Shown here: in pieces, positions 63,483-64,000 of the stretch
How positions within the stretch are numbered: the stretch's first letter is position 1
How the letters are laid out: every line of letters begins with the position of its first letter
NCBI RefSeq assembly: GCF_900108945.1
Contig: NZ_FNYE01000002.1
Span: 1-64,000, forward strand
Reading direction: 5' to 3'
Length of the DNA: 64,000 bases
Source of the DNA: Paraburkholderia diazotrophica
Lineage (GTDB): Bacteria; Pseudomonadota; Gammaproteobacteria; Burkholderiales; Burkholderiaceae
Program-made: the position numbers and the translations under genes
Notes under the pieces: generated by a model
The model's input: only the letters and a program-made list of their open reading frames with translations
Told to the model about the DNA's origin: nothing
Databases searched by the model: none

Positions 63483-64000
63483 ATGTTGCGTGTGATTACC
63501 GCCAATCTGAACGGCATCCGTTCCGCGGCCAAGAAAGGTTTTTTCGAATGGTTCGGCGAGCAGAAGGCCGATGTCGTGTGCGTGCAGGAAATCAAATGCT
63601 CGCAGGACGACATGACGCCGGAATTCCTCGCGCCGCACGGCTTTACCGGCTATTTCCAGCATGCGGTGAAGAAGGGCTATAGCGGCGCGGGCGTCTATAC
63701 GCGTCACGAGCCGGATGACGTCGTGATCGGCTTCGGCAGCGAAGAATTCGATCCCGAAGGGCGCTATGTGGAGGCGCGGTTCGGCAATCTGTCGGTGATC
63801 TCGGTGTATGTGCCGTCGGGGTCGAGCGGCGACGAGCGCCAGCAGGCCAAGTACCGTTTCATGGATGTGTTCATGCCGCATCTCGCCGAGCTGTCGCAGG
63901 AGCGCGAAGTGATCCTGTGCGGCGACGTGAACATCGTGCACAAGGAAATCGACATCAAGAACTGGAAAGGCAACCAGAAGAACTCGGGCTGTCTGCCGGA
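63483..64000 (+). CDS. xthA: Exodeoxyribonuclease III (N-terminal part, cut by window edge)
   Basis: 172 residues are visible. MLRVITANLNGIRSAAKKGFFEWF, CVQEIKC with the metal-binding Glu, GYSGAGVYTR, and CGDVNIVHKEIDIKNW identify the xthA/exoIII family of base-excision-repair AP endonucleases. The start follows AAGGA. The C-terminal part, with the catalytic histidine, lies beyond the window. Confidence 0.95.
   Translation, partial: MLRVITANLNGIRSAAKKGFFEWFGEQKADVVCVQEIKCSQDDMTPEFLAPHGFTGYFQHAVKKGYSGAGVYTRHEPDDVVIGFGSEEFDPEGRYVEARFGNLSVISVYVPSGSSGDERQQAKYRFMDVFMPHLAELSQEREVILCGDVNIVHKEIDIKNWKGNQKNSGCLP

Overview
The window looks like a piece of the main chromosome of a high-GC betaproteobacterium of the Burkholderia group, most likely Paraburkholderia or Caballeronia. 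This rests on GC-rich codon use, gene families I recognise from that group, and gene order: gatB-gatA-gatC / mreB-mreC-mreD-mrdA-rodA, rsmB-DUF4390-ntrY-ntrX, dprA / def-fmt, and topB. The genus is an inference; no rRNA is present.

Positions 1-9300 are accessory in character. They start with the 3' end of an IS5-type transposase and a frameshifted DUF1254 gene. Next comes a Baeyer-Villiger monooxygenase/esterase pair divergent from an AraC regulator and two short-chain dehydrogenases, a plausible ketone-degradation cluster. A KTSC-like small protein and a GyrI-like protein follow; the latter's AraC DNA-binding half has decayed.

Positions 9430-16520 form an ethanolamine module without microcompartment genes: permease, EutB, EutC, acetaldehyde dehydrogenase with its DUF779 partner, and a divergent EutR. 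A candidate sigma-54 promoter and an upstream inverted repeat precede the dehydrogenase. Then come a small zinc-ribbon gene, the RNA helicase dbpA, a methionine-type aminotransferase next to an omega-amidase-like nitrilase and a periplasmic binding protein, and an ECF sigma factor flanked by two related anti-sigma-like membrane proteins.

Positions 24185-27517 are the most interesting part. A 947-residue protein carries an M23-like N-terminal half and a GH19/lysozyme-like C-terminal domain. Four bases later follows a small, AT-rich, signal-peptide-bearing gene. The pair looks like a peptidoglycan-targeting polymorphic toxin with a periplasmic immunity protein. A relic-like stretch separates it from tRNA-Lys(CTT), whose 3' end faces the pair.

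The rest is largely housekeeping: a thioesterase, a patatin gene broken by an in-frame amber codon, a D-2-hydroxyacid dehydrogenase with an upstream palindrome, pckG, a LysR regulator, topB, a thioredoxin-like protein, dprA, def-fmt, a LysE exporter, htpX, rsmB-DUF4390-ntrY-ntrX (joined by overlapping or abutting frames), tRNA-Phe, queC-queE-queD, an HpcH/HpaI aldolase with a Sel1-repeat protein, the rod-shape cluster, gatCAB, a PPK2 kinase and the start of xthA. Three genes are visibly disrupted (DUF1254, AraC/GyrI, patatin). No CRISPR array, prophage structural gene or complete IS was seen.
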